NCBI RefSeq assembly: GCF_014269285.1
Contig: NZ_JACOAF010000041.1
Coordinates: 1 to 64,000 of the forward strand
Reading direction: 5' to 3'
DNA from: Rufibacter sediminis
GTDB lineage: Bacteria > Bacteroidota > Bacteroidia > Cytophagales > Hymenobacteraceae
DNA length: 64,000 nucleotides
The notes beneath the pieces were generated by a model. That model searched no databases and was not told where the DNA came from. It saw nothing but the letters and a program-made list of their open reading frames with translations. Position 1 is the stretch's first letter. Each line of letters begins with the position of its first letter. Shown piece by piece: positions 59,727 through 64,000 of this stretch. Made by a program: the position numbers and the translations under genes.

Positions 59727-60212
59727 TCAGAGCTGATCTTTGGTGAACATAAACGGCAGCAAATCCTCCACCGATTTCAGGCGCGTGATTTTTCCGTCCT
59801 CGGCCTGCATGATGAGCCGGATAGGCGCGTTCTGCCGGTTTTGGTACTCGGCCATAACCTGTCGGCAAGCGCCGCAGGGACAGGCTTTCAGGAAATGGGT
59901 TTCGTTTCTGCGGCGTACCGTCACCGCCATCATCTCCATCTTTTTATCAGGGTGGTTGGAGCCTACGCCAAACAGCAAGGTGCGTTCCGCGCAGAGACCG
60001 GAGGGGTAGGCGGCGTTTTCCTGGTTGGTGCCCTGGTGCAGGCTGCCATCCGAGAGGAGCAAAGCGGCACCCACCAGGTAATTGGAATAGGGAGCGTACG
60101 CCTTGTCGGTGGCTTGTTGGGCCAGGAGGAGGACCTGCCGTTCCTGAGGGGTTAATTCATCGGGGGAAGACACTACCTCATAGGTAATGGTGTGTTGTAC
60201 TTGTTCTATCAT
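59727..60212 (-). CDS. cdd: cytidine deaminase
   Basis: 161 residues from the ATG at 60212. Zinc and catalytic motif CAE (74-76) in SGLCAERTLLF, and PCGAC (112-116) with the two other Cys ligands; NQENAAYP matches the nucleoside-binding segment. It is the homotetrameric-type enzyme deaminating cytidine and deoxycytidine for pyrimidine salvage. The N-terminal 15-20 residues are longer than in B. subtilis Cdd. It is followed at once by the esterase gene. Confidence 0.94.
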   Translation of the reverse strand: MIEQVQHTITYEVVSSPDELTPQERQVLLLAQQATDKAYAPYSNYLVGAALLLSDGSLHQGTNQENAAYPSGLCAERTLLFGVGSNHPDKKMEMMAVTVRRRNETHFLKACPCGACRQVMAEYQNRQNAPIRLIMQAEDGKITRLKSVEDLLPFMFTKDQL

Positions 60213-60336
60213 AGGGTGCGGATTCCGCACGAGCACGTACGGGAGTCAAAGTTAACACGCTGGCCCGAAAAACCAAGAAGTGGTTGCCTAGCCCAGAGAA
60301 AATGCCCATTTTAAGGGTTCCATCTGTTCTCCCGCT

Positions 60337-61668
60337 ATGAAAAAGATCCTGCTCCTGGGCGCTGGCCGCTCCGCTACCGTGCTTATCCAGTACCTGCTTT
60401 CCAACGCAACTGCCTATAACTGGGAGGTTTCCATCGGGGATGTGTCCGTAGATCACCTCGCGGAGCAAGTTCAGGTCTATCCGCAGCCCCGCACTTTTAA
60501 TTTCGATGTACAGAACGAGGCGCAGCGAAATGCGGAGATCGGCGCAGCCCAAGTGGTGATTTCCATGCTGCCGGCTATGTTTCATCCGGTGGTCGCCCAA
60601 ACGTGTCTGGCGCTGGGCAAACACCTAGTCACGGCCTCGTACGTACCGCCGCAAATCAGGGAGTTGCACGCTGAAGCCCAAGCGAAAGGACTGACGTTCC
60701 TGATGGAGTGCGGTCTGGACCCCGGCATTGACCATATGTCTGCCATGCGCATTATTCACCAGATCAAGGAGCAGGGCGGCACCATCACCTCGTTTAAGTC
60801 CTTCACCGGCGGCCTCATGGCTCCGGAGTCTGACAACAATCCATGGCACTACAAGTTTACCTGGAACCCGCGCAACGTGATTCTGGCCGGGCAGGGGACC
60901 GCCAAATACATAGAGAACGGCACCAACAAATACATTCCGTATCCGCAGCTCTTCCGGCGCACCGAGGCGTTTCAGGTGGAGGGTTTCGGGGCCTTTGACG
61001 GGTACGCCAACCGCGATTCGCTCTCGTACCGCGAGCCCTACGGCTTGCAGGACATTCCTACCATGCTGCGCGGCACGCTTCGGCGGCCCGGGTACTGCCA
61101 AGCCTGGCAGGTGCTGGTGCAACTGGGCCTCACCGATGATTCTTATCTGCTGGAAGACGCGAACCGCATGACCTACCGGCAACTGGTGGAAAGTTTCTTA
61201 CCCGCCACGCTTCCGGGAGTTTCCTTAAAAGAGCGCGTGGCAACGTACGTGGGGCTTTCCGCGGAGGCCGAGGAACTGCGCCTGGTGGAGTGGACCGGTT
61301 TGCTGGACGATGTTCCCATCGGGCTGGAGCAGGCTACCCCGGCGCAGGCGCTGGAGAAACTGCTGGTGCAGAAATGGAAACTGAGCCCCGGCGACAAAGA
61401 CATGATTGTGATGCTGCATCAGTTTGAGTACGAACTCCACGGAGAACTGAAAAGACTGACTTCCTCCCTGGTGGTAACGGGCGATGATAAGGTGCACACG
61501 GCCATGGCCAAGACGGTGGGCTTACCACTGGGAATTGCCGTCAAGCACCTGTTGGAAGGGAAACTGCACACCCGAGGCGTAGTAGTGCCTCTGCAAGCCG
61601 ATCTGTACGAACCTATTCTGGCGGAGCTGGAACAGTACGGCATCTGCTTTACTGAGCGCGAGGAGTAA
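60337..61668 (+). CDS. saccharopine dehydrogenase-family protein
   Basis: 443 residues. The Rossmann fold GAGRSATVLIQYL (about 8-20) and the later MECGLDPGIDHMSAM and SFTGGLMAPESDNNPWHYKFTWNPRNVI are typical of the saccharopine dehydrogenase (NADP+, L-glutamate-forming or lysine-forming-like) group found in Bacteroidota. Known members act in lysine metabolism by way of saccharopine; this one is not proven to. It is monocistronic. Confidence 0.87.
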   Translation: MKKILLLGAGRSATVLIQYLLSNATAYNWEVSIGDVSVDHLAEQVQVYPQPRTFNFDVQNEAQRNAEIGAAQVVISMLPAMFHPVVAQTCLALGKHLVTASYVPPQIRELHAEAQAKGLTFLMECGLDPGIDHMSAMRIIHQIKEQGGTITSFKSFTGGLMAPESDNNPWHYKFTWNPRNVILAGQGTAKYIENGTNKYIPYPQLFRRTEAFQVEGFGAFDGYANRDSLSYREPYGLQDIPTMLRGTLRRPGYCQAWQVLVQLGLTDDSYLLEDANRMTYRQLVESFLPATLPGVSLKERVATYVGLSAEAEELRLVEWTGLLDDVPIGLEQATPAQALEKLLVQKWKLSPGDKDMIVMLHQFEYELHGELKRLTSSLVVTGDDKVHTAMAKTVGLPLGIAVKHLLEGKLHTRGVVVPLQADLYEPILAELEQYGICFTEREE

Positions 61669-61671
61669 GGT

Positions 61672-61709
61672 TTGTTTTGAGCCCGTTTTCCGGAAAAGAG
61701 GCCTAAAAG
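61672..61709. repeat. dispersed palindrome copy 34
   Basis: TTGTTTTGAGCCCGTTTTCC then GGAAAAGAGGCCTAAAAG. The trmN6 stop codon (61703-61705) lies inside it, so the element supplies the last codons and stop of that gene. Confidence 0.7.
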
Positions 61710-62416
61710 ATGAGGTAATAATCTTTCAGCAGCTCCCGGAAAGCGGCCGTGTACGCGTGGTCTTTCTCCCGAACGGCCAAAACGCTTTCCGTAACTGTGC
61801 TTGGCCTGCGGGAATAAGTGTGGATGGCCCGGAGCAGTTTGCCCTGCGGGGTTGCCTCCAGCCAGAGGATGTGGTTTGTGAAAAAGCCTTTTTGGTGCGC
61901 CTCCTGCGCAAACACCTTGGCTTCATGCGGCGGCAGCAGAATGTGCAACCGGCCCTCAGCCGTCAGGAACCGATGGGCGAAGGAAAGGATTTCTGTGAAG
62001 GAAAGCGTCTCCGTGTGTTTCGCCTGGTTTTTGGCCGCATCCGCTGATTTTAAGGAAGCTTGGAAAAACGGCGGATTGCTGATGATCACCTCGAACGGTT
62101 GAGGCTGGGTGGCTTCAAAAGCCTGCAAACTCAGCGAGAACAACTGGATGCGGTCTGCCCAGGGACTGGCCGCAATGTTTTCCTGCGCCTGCCGGGCGGC
62201 GGCGGCGTCAATCTCCACGGCCTCCAGAAAAGCCTCCGGTGCCCGTTGTGCCACCATCAGACTCAACAAACCCGTTCCCGCCCCAATATCCAGCACCCGC
62301 CGCGCACCAGAAACATCGGCCGCCGACCCCAGCACGCAGGAATCGGTGCAGACTTTCATCGCGCACTGGTCCTGCCTGATCAGGAACTGCTTGAACCGGA
62401 AATAGTTGTTGGCCAC
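61703..62416 (-). CDS. trmN6: tRNA1(Val) (adenine-37)-N6-methyltransferase
   Basis: 237 residues, starting at a GTG (62416). SAM motif DIGAGTG (43-49) and the catalytic NPPF (114-117) mark it as an N6-adenine methyltransferase of the TrmN6/YfiC group; FRFKQFLIRQDQCAMKVCTDSCVLG is the conserved start. It methylates A37 of tRNA-Val in E. coli. Its stop codon is formed within a dispersed palindrome. Confidence 0.9.
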   Translation of the reverse strand: MANNYFRFKQFLIRQDQCAMKVCTDSCVLGSAADVSGARRVLDIGAGTGLLSLMVAQRAPEAFLEAVEIDAAAARQAQENIAASPWADRIQLFSLSLQAFEATQPQPFEVIISNPPFFQASLKSADAAKNQAKHTETLSFTEILSFAHRFLTAEGRLHILLPPHEAKVFAQEAHQKGFFTNHILWLEATPQGKLLRAIHTYSRRPSTVTESVLAVREKDHAYTAAFRELLKDYYLIF

Positions 62417-62423
62417 TTTTCTA

Positions 62424-62540
62424 GATGTGAAGATGAGGTAATTGGGAGATTTGAAGATGTGAGGATTGTGAAATACAAAAATGGAAGGTGATGGTTGAGC
62501 ATGAGAGCTTCATCTGCACATCTCCATATCTTCACATTTC
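62424..62540. repeat. short-word repeat tract (GATGTGAAGAT/TCTTCACATC)
   Basis: AGATGTGAAGATGAGGTAAT and TTGAAGATGTGAGG words at 62424-62463, with reverse-orientation words CATCTGCACATCTCCATATC and TTCACATTTCC at 62512-62540. The two sides are roughly inverted. They fill the trmN6-rnhA gap. Confidence 0.6.
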
Positions 62541-62544
62541 CTAA

Positions 62545-63006
62545 TCAGCCAGCCGTTGGATTCGCTTCAAAGCCTTTGTCGGGGGGGAGGTTGGGTTGGA
62601 GGGCGGCGGCGACGGCCAGTTGGTCGCAACGCTCGTTCTCGGCGTGGCCGGCGTGGCCGCGTACCCACACGAAGCGCACCTGGTGTTTCCGGTAGATTTT
62701 GAGGAAACGCTGCCACAGATCGGGGTTGGCTTTGCCGGTGAAGCCTTTCTTCTCCCAACCGAAGACCCATTTCTTCTCCACGGCATCCACCACGTATTTC
62801 GAGTCGGAGTAAATGGTCACCGGAATACCGGGCTTGGTGATGGACTCCAGGGCTACGATCACGGCCAATAGCTCCATGCGGTTGTTGGTGGTTTTCCGGA
62901 AACCCTCGCTAATTTCTTTCACGTGCGGCCCGTACCGGAGAATCACGCCGTAGCCCCCTGGGCCAGGATTGCCCCGGGAGGCACCGTCGGTAAATACTTC
63001 TATCAA
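62545..63006 (-). CDS. rnhA: ribonuclease HI
   Basis: 153 residues, with a TTG start at 63006 (MIEVFTDGAS). Catalytic Asp7, Glu45, Asp68 and Asp128 are present (FTDGAS, NRMELLAV, YSDSKYV, AENERCDQLA). It degrades RNA in RNA/DNA hybrids. The tail after the fold (ALQPNLPPDKGFEANP) is a short extension. With rnhB at 12.5 kb, the organism has both RNase H types. Confidence 0.92.
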   Translation of the reverse strand: MIEVFTDGASRGNPGPGGYGVILRYGPHVKEISEGFRKTTNNRMELLAVIVALESITKPGIPVTIYSDSKYVVDAVEKKWVFGWEKKGFTGKANPDLWQRFLKIYRKHQVRFVWVRGHAGHAENERCDQLAVAAALQPNLPPDKGFEANPTAG

Positions 63007-63188
63007 AATGCAGGCGGTTAGTCTGGCGCAAAATTACCCATACTAGGGCAAGCGGGGGCATGATCGGGTGAGAATATTTTAGAGCCTCGGGGTGAGCATC
63101 CTCCGGTTAGTGTCTTGGAACTGGTCCTCAGCGTCTTTGTCGCAGCCCGCGAGGCGTTACGGTACTGAGTTGACAATAGAAGATGTTG

Positions 63189-63226
63189 CGCTTTGGGGCC
63201 GTTTTCCGGAAAACAGGCCCAAAGCG
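63189..63226. repeat. dispersed palindrome copy 35
   Basis: CGCTTTGGGGCCGTTTTCCG then GAAAACAGGCCCAAAGCG; nearly perfect. It lies in the 431-bp gap between marC and rnhA, which holds no gene I can support. Confidence 0.8.
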
Positions 63227-63397
63227 GGAAGAACATGGGAGTTACTTCGCGTAGCCGAGAGTGGCGTTGAATCCCAGCCCCTCAAGAGGAATTGGGTGCT
63301 AGGTGCTTTGGCTGCTCTGCCGGAAATAGAAGTTGTCTTCTCTTTAGATGACGCCCGGTTGTGGTAAGTTGCTTAAGTGAGGCAGGCGATGCTATCC

Positions 63398-63433
63398 GTT
63401 TCTGGGGCTTTTTTACAAAAACAGGCCCTAAAC
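63398..63433. repeat. dispersed palindrome copy 36
   Basis: GTTTCTGGGGCTTTTTTACA then AAAACAGGCCCTAAAC, 4 bp after the marC-like stop on the minus strand. Confidence 0.7.
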
Positions 63434-63437
63434 AGGG

Positions 63438-64000
63438 TTAGATGCTCACGTGGGTTTTGAACAGCTTAATGGCGATGGCCAGCAGAATCACCCCGAATAC
63501 CTTCCGGAGCACCTCGGTGCCGTTCTGGCCCAGTTTCCGCTCCAGCCAGTTAGAGCTTTTGAGCACGATGTACACAAACAGCAGGTTCAGCAGAATGCCG
63601 ACCAGTACGTTGGGCAACGCGTAGGCCGCCCGCAGCGAGAGGAGGGTCGTCATGGTGCCCGCGCCCACAATCAGGGGGAAAGCCAGCGGCACAATGGAAC
63701 CGGTTTTCACCTCGGGGTTGGAATGGAACAGGTGAATGCCCAGCACCATCTCCATCCCCATCAGAAAAATGATGATGGCCCCTGCCAATGCGAAAGACGC
63801 GAAATCAATTCCGAAGAGCCGCAGAATCCCGTCGCCCAGAAACAGGAACACAATCATGAGAATGCCCGCCACCAACGTAGCCTTCTCAGACTGGATGATT
63901 CCCTCGCGCTGGCGCAACTGGATGATGATGGGAATGGATCCTAGAATATCAATGATGGCAAAAAGAATGAGGCTAACGGAAACAATCTCTTTGAAACTGA
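63438..64000 (-). CDS. MarC-family membrane protein (5' end beyond the window)
   Basis: The frame is open from 63438 to the right edge, giving 186 residues; it starts inside the protein, so the true N-terminus is outside. It has about six hydrophobic segments. FAIIDILGSIPIIIQLRQREG at the left of the partial protein and LAGAIIIFLMGMEMVLG, VPLAFPLIVGAGTMTTLL match MarC/UPF0056 proteins. Despite the name, MarC is not a proven drug exporter. A palindrome follows its stop. Confidence 0.88.
   Translation of the reverse strand, partial: SFKEIVSVSLILFAIIDILGSIPIIIQLRQREGIIQSEKATLVAGILMIVFLFLGDGILRLFGIDFASFALAGAIIIFLMGMEMVLGIHLFHSNPEVKTGSIVPLAFPLIVGAGTMTTLLSLRAAYALPNVLVGILLNLLFVYIVLKSSNWLERKLGQNGTEVLRKVFGVILLAIAIKLFKTHVSI

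Noticed and set aside
63007-63437. Hidden small gene or RNA between marC and rnhA
   Set aside because: Only two palindromes are recognisable; the short frames cross them and look like artefacts.

Overview
The window looks like chromosomal DNA of a Cytophagales bacterium (Bacteroidota), most likely family Hymenobacteraceae (Rufibacter/Nibribacter/Pontibacter relatives); the genus is an inference. The evidence is: several start regions carry a Bacteroidota -7 box (TAnnTTTG); ubiE is followed by a PorT-type type IX secretion gene; Rho has a very long disordered insertion; an OmpA/PD40 envelope protein, DUF5606, a Kdo transferase and an acyl-ACP desaturase are present. 62 protein genes are called. 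No rRNA, tRNA, CRISPR array, prophage or intact insertion sequence was seen. The last gene (marC-like) runs off the right edge.

Layout. 0.1-8 kb: serS, rho, a lipoprotein/UbiA/methyltransferase operon and small envelope genes. 8-12.3 kb: acetate uptake and activation (DUF485, actP, acs). 12.5-20.7 kb: rnhB, a CHASE3 histidine kinase with its response regulator, TetR, gcvT, comB, mazG and dtd. 20.9-24.5 kb: a large membrane-anchored protein and yceI. 24.8-30.1 kb: a translationally coupled TetR/ABC/HlyD/TolC export operon whose ABC protein has lost all the usual ATPase residues. 30.2-32 kb: corA and a YigZ/IMPACT protein. 32.2-39.4 kb: a small surface-polysaccharide locus (FdtA-like isomerase, acyltransferase, FdtB-like aminotransferase, Wzx flippase, GT2, then a DMFase-like protein and a methyltransferase on the other strand). 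39.6-45.4 kb: acyl-ACP desaturase, DUF427, a VWA/ChlI-type AAA+ pair and a ZIP transporter. 45.6-53.8 kb: cyclophilin, kdtA-rsgA, peroxiredoxin, lysC and fbp (divergent, sharing a 34-bp dyad), and an engB operon. 54-58 kb: OmpA/PD40 protein, ubiE, porT and an SDR. 58.6-64 kb: VOC protein, cdd/esterase, saccharopine-dehydrogenase-like gene, trmN6, rnhA and marC.

The most striking feature is not a gene. About 36 copies of one near-palindromic element of about 36 bp (half-site GTTTTGGGGCTGTTTTC followed by its reverse complement) lie across the window, about one per 1.8 kb. Most are intergenic, but three lie in frame inside polysaccharide-locus genes, and others sit against true start codons and lengthen the apparent reading frames. 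Eight copies sit inside longer hairpins whose outer arms differ from copy to copy yet are perfectly self-complementary. Short-word repeat tracts (GTGCTAAT-, GACTCAGGA- and AATCAGCA-like) often flank the element; between gcvT and comB they form a 33-nt inverted repeat filling almost the whole gap. This resembles the Rickettsia palindromic elements and REP/RAYT systems in style, but I recognise no named family. A separate cluster of GCGAGTCT/AGACTCGC palindromes follows rho. Ordinary terminators here are also unusually long, up to 27-bp perfect arms after fbp.
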